Shown: positions 27,667 through 35,664 of the stretch, one piece after another
How the letters are laid out: the number at the start of each line of letters is the position of its first letter
Position numbering within the stretch: position 1 is the first letter of the stretch
Source of the DNA: Planctomycetaceae bacterium
Lineage (GTDB): Bacteria > Planctomycetota > Planctomycetia > Pirellulales > Thermoguttaceae
NCBI GenBank assembly: GCA_012719125.1
Contig: JAAYAY010000269.1
Location: forward strand, 1-64,000
DNA length: 64,000 nt
Direction: 5' to 3'
Made by a program: the position numbers and the translations under genes
The notes under the pieces: generated by a model
Database searches by the model: none
What the model saw: the letters and a program-made list of their open reading frames with translations, nothing else
Told to the model about the DNA's origin: nothing

Positions 27667-28129
27667 GCAAACGGCCGATATCAGCCGTTCTTCTCCCCCT
27701 GCATTTTGGGACCTGTCGGGACGCAAGGATCCACCCGGTACGTGCATTGGGCATCTTCAGCAACGCCCTCTTGCCAGGGGTAATTGGGTCCATAGCGTGC
27801 CAAAACATGGGGCATTTTTTGCCGACTGCTGCGGAATTAGCCCATTTGTGGTTCATCCGGAATTCGCGTAGGGCGCGAAGTGCACGAAGAGTACCGGTGC
27901 CTCTTCTCTGTTGCACGATGGCCATAACCGCTTGATAAACAAGCGCTTAGGCGCGTCGGCAACAAGAGAAGAGGCACCGGTACTCCGCGGTGAGGATGGA
28001 ACCTACGCTTGCACCGGATGAACCCCTCTTCTGTCGACACTTCTGTACTAGGTACTTTCAAGCTGGAGCATCGAGCGGTATTCTGCTTCTCAGGGGCGGA
28101 GCTTCGTAACCAGCCAGGAGACTTTCTCC
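27667..28129. other. 463-bp non-coding region upstream of the dual-OB gene
   Basis: No gene is credible here. It is less GC-rich than its surroundings and contains the imperfect inverted repeat listed separately (27890-27984) and an ACAAGCGCTTAGGCGC stretch between its arms. It ends with AGGAG about 10 nt before the ATG at 28130. It probably carries the promoter of the DUF488 cassette. Confidence 0.5.
27890..27984. repeat. 25/26-bp inverted repeat with one bulge
   Basis: AGTACCGGTGCCTCTTCTC... (27890-27914) and its complement ending ...GCACCGGTACT (27959-27984) match except for one extra A in the right arm. The spacer is 44 nt. A weaker hairpin containing AGAGGCAC lies at 48915-48952. Confidence 0.75.
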
Positions 28130-28837
28130 ATGCGGCGGCCGATCATCGTCACCGACCTGACTCGATTCCAGAATCCCGCGATCGTCTGCCTCGCAGGGGT
28201 GGACCGAGAGAGTGGGCAGTGCATCCGCCCCACACCCTATCTGGAAACCGAAACGGTCCGCCGGTTGAACATCCGGCCCGGCGCCATTCTGAGCGCCAAC
28301 TTCACGGCCGCCCCCGGCCGTCAAGCCCCCCACCAGGAAGACTGCTGGTACAGCAGGCTGCGCCATGAAGGCTTCTGCACGTCCGCGGAGTTCAAGAAGG
28401 CTCTCCACTCCGGCTTGTTTAACGGCATCGAAGCCGGCTTCGACATAGCGCTGCCCGAAAAGCAGCGATTTATCCCGCTCGAGCACGTCGCCCAGCGCTC
28501 GATCATCACGATCGCCACATCGCCGAGGGTTGTGGAGATCACCGAGGATTCGTACAATCCAGGCAAGATCAAGTTGAGTTTTACCGATCAGGCAGGGCGC
28601 CGATACAGATTTGTCACGATCACGGATCTCGGATTGTGCCGCTACGCGATCGACCACCATGATCGCGACGAATTGAGTGCCCTCACCAAATGGATACGTT
28701 CGCAGAACGAAGTGTTGCTCCGCGTGGGGCTGAGCAGACGCTACCAATCATCCGACGGAAGGGACGGTTATTGGCTCCAGATCAACGGCCTCTACACATT
28801 TCCTGATTGTCACCGGGGCATTCGTGGTCATTTGTAG
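28130..28837 (+). CDS. dual-OB-like domain protein, first gene of a DUF488 cassette
   Basis: The 235-residue protein starts MRRPIIVTDLTRFQNPAIVC. Two beta-rich halves are visible. The first has CLAGVDRESGQCIRPTPYL and RRLNIRPGAILSANF, and the second, after about residue 120, has KIKLSFTDQAGRRYRFVTITDLG and ends GYWLQINGLYTFPD. This resembles the family I know as dual OB-containing proteins, which are predicted to bind nucleic acid. AGGAG lies 10 nt before the ATG. It is followed, 39 nt after its stop, by two DUF488 genes. Function is unproven; the OB assignment rests on pattern only. Confidence 0.7.
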   Translation: MRRPIIVTDLTRFQNPAIVCLAGVDRESGQCIRPTPYLETETVRRLNIRPGAILSANFTAAPGRQAPHQEDCWYSRLRHEGFCTSAEFKKALHSGLFNGIEAGFDIALPEKQRFIPLEHVAQRSIITIATSPRVVEITEDSYNPGKIKLSFTDQAGRRYRFVTITDLGLCRYAIDHHDRDELSALTKWIRSQNEVLLRVGLSRRYQSSDGRDGYWLQINGLYTFPDCHRGIRGHL

Positions 28838-28876
28838 AGGCCGATTTGGCTTTCGGTTCTAGTGTTCGGTGGACTC

Positions 28877-29485
28877 ATGGATATTGCCAAAACGTCGTCG
28901 GTTTTGTTTTCGATCGGCCATTCCAATCATTCGATCGAGCAGTTCCTCGACCTGCTCGGGCGACACGGCATCGAGACCGTCGCCGACGTTCGCTCCTCAC
29001 CATTCAGCCGGTACAACCCCCAGTTTTCGCAGCCAGTGTTTGAGCGCAGCCTTCAGGAGCAAGGAATCGACTACGTCTTTCTGGGTGTCGAACTGGGAGC
29101 GAGACGCCACGAGGCGGAGTGTTACCTCGACGGCAAGGTTGTTTACGACCAGGTCCCAAGAACGGAAGCTTTCCAGCGAGGTATGGCTCGACTCGTTGAC
29201 ATGGCATCCCGAAGCAGAACGGCCATGCTCTGTGCCGAGAAAGACCCCTTGACTTGCCACCGGACGATTCTCATTGCACGTCACATCAAGGAACTTGTCG
29301 GTGACGTCCTGCATATTCTCACCGACGGCGCCCTCGAAACCCAATCGGAGGCGGAGCAGCGGCTGCTCGTCGAATGCAATTTGCAGGAACAGAACCTCTT
29401 CTTGACTCGCCAGCAGCGTCTCGATGATGCGTACCAGAAACGCGCGGCGCACATCGCCTACGAGGAACCGGCGCCTTATGCCTGA
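28877..29485 (+). CDS. DUF488 family protein (first copy)
   Basis: The 202-residue protein carries the DUF488 hallmarks FSIGHSNHSIEQFLDLL near the start, VADVRSSPFSRYNPQF, and the C-terminal CAEKDPLTCHRTILIARHI with two cysteines and an HR pair. A C-terminal extension rich in Gln and charged residues follows. ATG 28877 is chosen; a GTG at 28862 is in frame. Its end overlaps the next gene by 8 nt. DUF488 proteins have no firmly established reaction; the conserved Cys/His/Arg cluster suggests an enzymatic site. Confidence 0.85.
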   Translation: MDIAKTSSVLFSIGHSNHSIEQFLDLLGRHGIETVADVRSSPFSRYNPQFSQPVFERSLQEQGIDYVFLGVELGARRHEAECYLDGKVVYDQVPRTEAFQRGMARLVDMASRSRTAMLCAEKDPLTCHRTILIARHIKELVGDVLHILTDGALETQSEAEQRLLVECNLQEQNLFLTRQQRLDDAYQKRAAHIAYEEPAPYA

Positions 29486-29927
29486 AATCGAACTGTTCAC
29501 CATCGGGTTCACCCGGAAATCGGCCGAGCGATTCTTCGGGCTTCTCCGTTCGTCGGGCGCCAGGCGGATCGTCGACGTGCGTTTGAACAACGTGTCGCAG
29601 TTGGCCGGTTTCGCCAAGCGGGAAGACCTCGAATTCTTCGCTCGCGAACTCTGCAACATGGACTATGTTCACCTGCCGGAACTGGCTCCTACCAAAGAAA
29701 TCCGCGACGCCTTCAAGAAGGATGGGGGAGCCTGGAACGTATTTGCGGAGTCCTTTCTGCAACTGATGAACGAACGGCAGATCGAACGCTCGATTCCGAA
29801 AAAACTCATCCATCAAGGATGTCTGTTGTGCAGCGAGGATAAGCCGGACCACTGCCATCGGCGTCTTGTGGCCGAGTATTTGCAGCAGAAATGGGACGAG
29901 TCGGTCTCGATCCGGCACTTGTCCTGA
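29478..29927 (+). CDS. DUF488 family protein (second copy)
   Basis: The 149-residue protein starts MPEIELFTIGFTRKSAERFF and continues RRIVDVRLNNVSQLAGFAKR, YVHLPELAPTKEIRDAFKK and CLLCSEDKPDHCHRRLVAEYL. It thus keeps the same N-terminal and Cys-Cys-HR signatures as its upstream neighbour while being much diverged from it. ATG 29478 lies inside the 3' end of the first DUF488 gene (8-nt overlap), so the two are translated together. The pair probably act as a heteromer or on sequential substrates; this is inference. Confidence 0.85.
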   Translation: MPEIELFTIGFTRKSAERFFGLLRSSGARRIVDVRLNNVSQLAGFAKREDLEFFARELCNMDYVHLPELAPTKEIRDAFKKDGGAWNVFAESFLQLMNERQIERSIPKKLIHQGCLLCSEDKPDHCHRRLVAEYLQQKWDESVSIRHLS

Positions 29928-29968
29928 GTCGATGACGAGTCGCATGCGGGGGTGATTACAGCCCGACC

Positions 29969-31279
29969 TCAGAACAACCCCGCCGCTCGATCCGCATCCT
30001 TGGCGATTTCCTTCTGCCGCTTGATTTGCCCCATCATGTAGATGACGGCGAGCAGGAACTCGCGGGCCGCTTCGTAGACGTTGCCCTCCTTGACCGCCGA
30101 TGACGCGGCGTCGCGGTGCCGCTGATAGGGCTCCCAATCGACCGGCCACGACTCCTTCTCGGCGGCCTCGTGCAGTTGATCGGCCAGGTTCTTGGCCATC
30201 CCGACGAACTCCAGGTCGGGCGAACACAGCGTTTGCCGGTACGGCCCCTTCCCGCGAAGGCGGCTGTCGAAGTAGCTGGTTCCCGGACTCGTGTAGCGGT
30301 AGACCAGCGCGGCAGCACCGCCGATTGCGGCCGCCAACAGGCAGACGCCGGCCGCGATTCCCAGTCGGAGCATGGCGAACAGGGCTGCCCCCAAGACGAG
30401 CATTCCAAGCACCGTCCAGACAATCGCGTGGACGGATCGGGGCTTGTGGTTCCCGTTTTCGAAGGCCTGATAGGAGCCCGAACTGCTCTCCAATCGTTGT
30501 GGCCCCACCACTCGCGCGATGACGACCGTGATGTTGTCGGGGCCGCCGCGAAGATTCGCCAGGTGAATCAGGGCCTGGGTGGCCTCGGCCGGGGCCAACG
30601 CAGTGAGGATCTGGCCAATTTCCGTATCGCTTACGCGTCCCGTAAGACCGTCGCTGCAAAGCAGGAACGTATCGCCGATCTGGACCGGAAAGGGACCTTC
30701 AATATCGACCTGGACGTCGGGATTCGGCCCCATCGACCGAGTGATCACATTGCGGGGAATAAACGAGGGAACATCCTCTTCGTTCTCCGGCAGGTGACCC
30801 GCCGCCCGCATCTCCCAGACCAGGCTGTGATCGAACGTGAGTTGTTCGAGGCACTCGTCGCGAAGACGGTAGACGCGGCTGTCGCCGACATGGGCAATCA
30901 GGGCCCCTTGCGGCAAAAGGACTAGCGTGTCGACGGTCGTTCCCATCCCGCGAAAACTCGGGTCGGCCTCGCCGCGGGCGTTGATGTGGCGGTTGGCTTG
31001 CTTGACGGCCTCGAGGAGGGCATCGGGAGGGGTGAGGTCGAGTAGCTTGTTGTAGGTCAGAGGGATGTAGTCGGTGGCCAACTTGCTGGCCAACTCGCCG
31101 GCCGCATGGGCCCCCATCCCGTCGGCAACCACGAAAACGTGTCCTCGCGAGTCGAAGCGTTCCTGGCTGGCCGCCAGGGCCACGGCGTGGGAATCCTGGT
31201 TGTTGGAACGGCGCAGGCCGACGTCCGTGGCCGACGCCTGTTCAAGACAATGATCCCAGATGCCTGGTTGCCGATCCAT
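29969..31279 (-). CDS. PP2C-family serine/threonine phosphatase with membrane anchor
   Basis: The 436-residue protein has an N-terminal PP2C domain (about 1-250) with RSNNQDS, VADGMGAHAAGE, HVGDSRVYRLRD, LLCSDGLTGRVSD and GGPDNITVVIARV, which hold the metal-binding aspartates. Two membrane helices follow (about 280-325), then a cytoplasmic-looking tail of about 100 residues rich in Glu/Lys. It should dephosphorylate Ser/Thr kinase targets at the membrane. ATG 31279 (MDRQPGIWDH) is preferred to a TTG at 31291. No Hanks-type kinase gene is adjacent. It is divergent from the PEGA lipoprotein gene. Confidence 0.92.
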   Translation of the reverse strand: MDRQPGIWDHCLEQASATDVGLRRSNNQDSHAVALAASQERFDSRGHVFVVADGMGAHAAGELASKLATDYIPLTYNKLLDLTPPDALLEAVKQANRHINARGEADPSFRGMGTTVDTLVLLPQGALIAHVGDSRVYRLRDECLEQLTFDHSLVWEMRAAGHLPENEEDVPSFIPRNVITRSMGPNPDVQVDIEGPFPVQIGDTFLLCSDGLTGRVSDTEIGQILTALAPAEATQALIHLANLRGGPDNITVVIARVVGPQRLESSSGSYQAFENGNHKPRSVHAIVWTVLGMLVLGAALFAMLRLGIAAGVCLLAAAIGGAAALVYRYTSPGTSYFDSRLRGKGPYRQTLCSPDLEFVGMAKNLADQLHEAAEKESWPVDWEPYQRHRDAASSAVKEGNVYEAAREFLLAVIYMMGQIKRQKEIAKDADRAAGLF

Positions 31280-31502
31280 GCTTGACGCCAAAATGGCGGA
31301 TGAGGAGGGAGCGCCCTGTTCCGAATATGGCCCGAAGCCCAGAGAATACGAAGTTTATTCTAGCCACTACACGACCATCCCACTACCCCTAAACCCACCC
31401 CCCGGCGGGGTTTTCTCCAATCGTCTGAGCGGACGGTATGGCGCGATCGGCGAATCCGAAAATATCGGAACACCTCGCGTCTTCGGAAAGGCGGTTTTCG
31501 AT

Positions 31503-32222
31503 ATGGCGTTGCAGGAGGGCGCCTCCTATACTCCCGCGACTATGGTCTCAGAATATGCCGTCCATCGAACCGCCCGCCCGCCGATCAGCCTGACGTTCGT
31601 CGTCTTGCTCCTTGGTCTGGTTTGTCTCAGCGGCTGCGTCCGCCGGCGGATGACCATCCGCACCAATCCCCCCGGGGCCATGGTCTATGTGGACGGTTAC
31701 CCGATCGGCACGACCCCGATTTCGACGAACTACATCCACTACGGGACCCGGGAATTGCGGCTTGTGAAGGATCGCTGCGAGACCATGACGGTTCAGCAGC
31801 CCATGCCTGCCCCGTGGTATCAGATCCCGCCCATCGACTTCGTCGCCGAAACACTGGTTCCCCAAGAAATCCACGACCACCGTACCCTGACCTATCAACT
31901 CGTTCCTCAGCGAGTCGTTCCGCCCGATGAACTCCGAGCCCGGGCCGAAGACATTCGGGCGAGGGCGGCAGCGCCGGGCGTCGTGCCCGCGGCGGCCACT
32001 CTGATCCAGCCGCCGCCGGCGTACGGATCCAATCCCCCGAGTTCCCCGCCACTGGCTGAGCCGATCCCGAGTCCCCCGCCGAGCGGCTATGCCTATCCAC
32101 CCGCTCTGGCACCAGGTACCCAACCGGATGTGCCGCCGCCAACGACCCTTCCCCCGTCGCTTGCCCCGCAATTGCCCCCGGGGCTTCAGACCTTGCCGCA
32201 GGGCGGCCTGCCGATTCGGTGA
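31503..32222 (+). CDS. PEGA-domain lipoprotein with proline-rich tail
   Basis: The 239-residue protein has a lipoprotein signal: hydrophobic LTFVVLLLGLVCLSGC with lipobox LSGC. A PEGA domain follows (MTIRTNPPGAMVYVDGYPIG then TPISTNYIHYGTRELRL), then a charged segment and a tail rich in Pro and Ala. PEGA domains are small surface-exposed beta modules. ATG 31503 follows GGAAAGG by about 11 nt; ATG 31542, closer to the signal, is a strong alternative, and a TATACT at 31527 would fit a promoter for a near-leaderless mRNA from it. The protein is probably anchored in a membrane and may contact the cell wall. Confidence 0.8.
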   Translation: MALQEGASYTPATMVSEYAVHRTARPPISLTFVVLLLGLVCLSGCVRRRMTIRTNPPGAMVYVDGYPIGTTPISTNYIHYGTRELRLVKDRCETMTVQQPMPAPWYQIPPIDFVAETLVPQEIHDHRTLTYQLVPQRVVPPDELRARAEDIRARAAAPGVVPAAATLIQPPPAYGSNPPSSPPLAEPIPSPPPSGYAYPPALAPGTQPDVPPPTTLPPSLAPQLPPGLQTLPQGGLPIR

Positions 32223-32272
32223 ATTCTGGCAATGCCACGCACAAACAGTCCCGGCTAACCAGGGTTATTCAT

Positions 32273-32352
32273 GGGTGGCACGCTCAGAGCGTAGCGATGG
32301 GCGTGGTGACCTGACCATCCACGCCCATCGCTACGCTCTGAGCGTGCCACCC
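32273..32352. repeat. 34-bp perfect inverted repeat
   Basis: Arms 32273-32306 and 32319-32352 are perfectly complementary (GGGTGGCACGCTCAGAGCG... with its reverse complement) around a 12-nt loop. It sits between the convergent PEGA lipoprotein and MCE genes. Perfect arms suggest recent insertion or active maintenance. Confidence 0.9.
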
Positions 32353-32454
32353 AATACATAGTGTCTCTGAGGGGTGTCTCTGGGGGGGCTGTCTTCAACT
32401 TGTTCGTCTGCAAGGAACTACGAGCGATCAACAAAGGCCTGTGAACAATCCCGT

Positions 32455-33591
32455 CTAGCGCCGCAGGATCCCCACCGGCGGCAAGCTCTTGGTGCCGTCT
32501 TCCGGCTTGATCGCCCCGCGGACGCCCAGGATTTCCGGGTGCCGGGCGATCTTATCGGAGAAGATGCGAGCGTCGTTGACGATGGGACGCAGTTGTTGCG
32601 TGAGTTCTTCGACGTTCTTCACCGCCCGATTGACGCTGTGGTAAAGCTCAGGATTGTGGACCAGTTGCCCGATCGTGCCCTTGGAGTTGTTGAGACTCTG
32701 GCTGAACACGAGCACCTCCGACATGAGCCGGTCGAGCTTGTCGACGCTCTCGTTCAGGCGGATGAGCGTTTCGCCGCCCTGCTTGCCCAGGATCTCCGTG
32801 AATTCCTCCACGTTGCTCAGGTTTCGATCGACAAGGTCCATCGACTGATTCATGCGGCCGATGGCAAGCCGCGTCTCCTGCATCAGTTCCGGCATCTGCT
32901 CGAGGGTCGCTTTCAACTCCTCGCGGATCTTCGGATCGCCGATCAGTTCATTCGCAGTATCGGCCAGCCGCGTGATCGCTTCGGCGGTGTCGGCCGTCTT
33001 GTCGATGATCCGGCTCATCTTCTCCTTGCGATCCTTGATCTCGTCGTCGGAACCCACAAGGTAGTCGAGCTTGTTCATGAACGCTCCGATCCGATCGCTC
33101 GTGGTTCCCACCGAGCTGATTGCATTGGACAGGTTCTGTTCGAGGTTGCCCACCACCTGGATCGGGTCGGGTGCAACGATTCCGTCCTGGGGCAAGGAAA
33201 CGTCGATTTCTTCCTTGGCTCCCTTCCAGTCGCGCATTTTGACGAATTCAAGAACCGAGTCCCCGAACAGCGTCCGGTTGATGCGGCAGACTTCGTCGTT
33301 GAAAAGCTTGCGATCCCGGTCGATTTCGGTGGTCACCAGGGCCCCGCCGTCGTCCAGCAATTCGACTCGGACAACTCGCCCGATGAGAATCCCGCTTTTT
33401 CGGACGGGCGAAGCATCCGTAACCCCCGGAGCCTCGGGGAACTTGATGGCAACCCGGTAATTGGGACGCCAGATTCGTTGCAGGCTGAAGAACGAATCCT
33501 TCTCCGCGAACAACATGGTGAGCGCGATCGTGACCAGCATCGCAAACAGAACGATGATGCCGGTTCGCCACTGCATGGTCCGGTCGTCCAT
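32455..33591 (-). CDS. MCE-domain (MlaD-like) substrate-binding protein
   Basis: This 378-residue protein has one N-terminal membrane helix (about 9-28), an MCE domain at about 40-120 (GVTDASPVRKSGILIGRVVRVEL with the Ser-Gly/Gly turns, ALVTTEIDRDRK, FGDSVLEF) and a long helical, coiled-coil-like C-terminus. MlaD-type proteins carry phospholipids between inner and outer membrane. It is the last gene of a three-gene transporter cluster; the ATPase stop is 3 nt upstream. The domain is anchored by a single N-terminal helix and would face the periplasm. Confidence 0.9.
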   Translation of the reverse strand: MDDRTMQWRTGIIVLFAMLVTIALTMLFAEKDSFFSLQRIWRPNYRVAIKFPEAPGVTDASPVRKSGILIGRVVRVELLDDGGALVTTEIDRDRKLFNDEVCRINRTLFGDSVLEFVKMRDWKGAKEEIDVSLPQDGIVAPDPIQVVGNLEQNLSNAISSVGTTSDRIGAFMNKLDYLVGSDDEIKDRKEKMSRIIDKTADTAEAITRLADTANELIGDPKIREELKATLEQMPELMQETRLAIGRMNQSMDLVDRNLSNVEEFTEILGKQGGETLIRLNESVDKLDRLMSEVLVFSQSLNNSKGTIGQLVHNPELYHSVNRAVKNVEELTQQLRPIVNDARIFSDKIARHPEILGVRGAIKPEDGTKSLPPVGILRR

Positions 33592-33594
33592 GAC

Positions 33595-34428
33595 CTAACT
33601 CCCGTTGTACTGTCTCAGTTCCATGAGCCGATCGCGCGCTTCGCCGCGGACGAATTGCGATACCCGTGAGTCGGGGGCGTCTTCAATGTCCTGGGGCAGG
33701 CCGTCGTAGATAATCTGGGGTTCGTCGTCGTCGAGACGCGCCAGCGGATAGAGCATGACCACCCGATCGGCCACCTTCTGGGCCGTACGCATGTCGTGAG
33801 TCACCACGATTCCGGCCACCGGATGCTGCCGCCGGGTGCTGAGAATCAGCTCGTTGATCACGTCGCTCATGATCGGGTCGAGGCCGGTGGTCGGCTCGTC
33901 GTAGAGCACGACCTCCGGATCCATCGCCAGCGCCCGGGCCAGCCCGACCCGCTTTCGCATGCCGCCCGACAGTTCCGCCGGCTTCTTGCTGACGATGCTG
34001 GTGGGCAACCCAACCTCGGCAAGTCGCGTGACCACGATCTGGCGGACTTCGTCTTCGGTGTAGTCGGTGTGGCGTCTCAAGGGGAAGGCGACGTTCTGGC
34101 CGATCGTCATGCTGTCGAACAAGGCGGCCTGTTGAAACACGAATCCGAAACGCGTGCGCGTGGTGGCCAACTCATCGGGATTCAATCCGGCCAAATCTCG
34201 CCCGTCGAACGACACCTTCCCGGCTGAGGGCCGAATCAAGCCGATGATCGTCTTCAGCAGCACGGTCTTGCCGCAACCGCTTTCGCCGATGACGGCAACG
34301 GTCTGTCCTCGGGCGACGTCGAGGTTGATGTCGCGCAGCACCCGCTGTTGTCCGAAGTGGACGTCGAGATCGCGCAACCGGATCAGCGGTTGCGAGCGGT
34401 CGTCTCGGGTAGCCGTATAAAGCGACAT
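33595..34428 (-). CDS. ABC transporter ATPase, MlaF-like
   Basis: The 277-residue ATPase shows Walker A GESGCGKT, Q-loop VFQQAALFDSMT, signature LSGGMRKRVG, Walker B VVLYDEPTTGLDP and H-loop VVTHDM. The AALFDSMT segment is typical of Mla/MCE-associated ATPases. It powers the lipid transporter formed by the neighbouring permease (62 nt upstream) and MCE protein (3 nt downstream). The C-terminal tail continues about 30 residues beyond the usual ABC core. Confidence 0.93.
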   Translation of the reverse strand: MSLYTATRDDRSQPLIRLRDLDVHFGQQRVLRDINLDVARGQTVAVIGESGCGKTVLLKTIIGLIRPSAGKVSFDGRDLAGLNPDELATTRTRFGFVFQQAALFDSMTIGQNVAFPLRRHTDYTEDEVRQIVVTRLAEVGLPTSIVSKKPAELSGGMRKRVGLARALAMDPEVVLYDEPTTGLDPIMSDVINELILSTRRQHPVAGIVVTHDMRTAQKVADRVVMLYPLARLDDDEPQIIYDGLPQDIEDAPDSRVSQFVRGEARDRLMELRQYNGS

Positions 34429-34490
34429 AAGTCTCTTCTTGTCACAATCCTGGAGCGTCTAATGCGTAGAACTTTTTTGGTCCGTCCGCC

Positions 34491-35378
34491 CTACATCAGC
34501 GATGCCCCGCCGGGCCAAATCAGGCCGTACACCTGTTCCAGGATGATCGCCAGGACCAGGTCGAGGAACAGGATCACAACGAAGGACAGCACGAACGCGC
34601 CCGTGGCGGCCTTCCCCACGCCTTCGGCGCCGGGGTCGCAGGTGAATCCGCGATGGCAGCCGATCAATGCAATGGCCGCTCCGAAAAACAGGCTCTTGAA
34701 CAGGCCGCTGAACAGGTCGAAGACGCCCACGAACTCGCGGGAGTTCTCCCAGTAGTGGTGAGAATCGATGTTCAGCAGCACCACGCTGTAAAACGCACCG
34801 CCAACGACCCCCATGAAATCGGCGGTGGTCGTCAACGCGGGGATAAGAATCAGGCAGGCCAGGAATCGCGGAACGACCAGGTAGTGGATCGGGTTGGCGC
34901 CCATGGCGGAGAGGGCATCGATCTGTTCCGTCACCCGCATCGTGCCCAGTTCGGCGGCCATGGCGCTGCCGACCCGGCCGGCGAGCATCGTGGCAGCCAG
35001 AACCGGCCCCAACTCGCGGACCAGCGCCATATTGATCACCGCTCCCATGCGGGTCTCCATGCCCAGCATGCGAAACTGGGCATAGCTCTGCACGGCCAGT
35101 ACCATGCCGATGAACACGCCGGTCAGAGCCACAACCGGAAGGCTGAGCACGCCGATCTGGTAGAAATTCGGTACCAGCGTCCCCTTGAAGGGCCGCCGCG
35201 TGAACAGCCACCAGATCGTGAGGAAAGTGAAATTGGAGATGTCGCCCAGCGCGAGAATGGCCTTTTCCACGTTCTCCCCGAGATCGGCGATCCAGTTTGC
35301 CGCCCAGTTCATCAGGCGCGCGCCAATCCCGTGGCCTGCGACCGGTTTCCAGGATGAGCTATTGGCGCCCGTTGCCAT
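34491..35378 (-). CDS. ABC transporter permease, MlaE-like
   Basis: The 295-residue permease has the MlaE family core of about five helices, with [22 protein letters not shown], the [37 protein letters not shown] coupling segment (two pieces) and [13 protein letters not shown]. It is the first gene of the MlaE-MlaF-MCE operon. ATG 35378 ([10 protein letters not shown]) is chosen over an in-frame start at 35471 because the extra 31 residues look unstructured and uncharacteristic. With MlaF and MCE it should move phospholipids across the envelope. Confidence 0.9.
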   Translation of the reverse strand: MATGANSSSWKPVAGHGIGARLMNWAANWIADLGENVEKAILALGDISNFTFLTIWWLFTRRPFKGTLVPNFYQIGVLSLPVVALTGVFIGMVLAVQSYAQFRMLGMETRMGAVINMALVRELGPVLAATMLAGRVGSAMAAELGTMRVTEQIDALSAMGANPIHYLVVPRFLACLILIPALTTTADFMGVVGGAFYSVVLLNIDSHHYWENSREFVGVFDLFSGLFKSLFFGAAIALIGCHRGFTCDPGAEGVGKAATGAFVLSFVVILFLDLVLAIILEQVYGLIWPGGASLM

Positions 35379-35593
35379 GATCGACCCAGCGATTCGTCGG
35401 ATAGTCTCGTTTTGGCATGCTGCGCCAGCAGTGCTTGCATAGGCGCAGCGGTGGAGGTGGAGTTGTACCACAACTCGTACGTTAGTTCGTCCCTTAAAGA
35501 TTGCGGCTTGAGGGAAGTTTGTGGATTAAACTGATTTGGAGGGATGGTGAAGCTGGAGAATGTTTCTGTGGGTGCTTTGAGCGGTCCACGAAC

Positions 35594-35629
35594 AAAAAAA
35601 GAACGCCCACGGCAGTTCCATGGGCGTTC
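35594..35629 (-). terminator. rho-independent terminator of clpC
   Basis: Read on the minus strand, GAACGCCCA and TGGGCGTTC form a perfect 9-bp stem around an 11-nt loop, immediately followed by seven T. It begins about 35 nt after the clpC stop codon. This is the clearest intrinsic terminator in the window. Confidence 0.9.
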
Positions 35630-35664
35630 GCGATGAATTGATTGCGTCGGGACGACTGGCCCGA

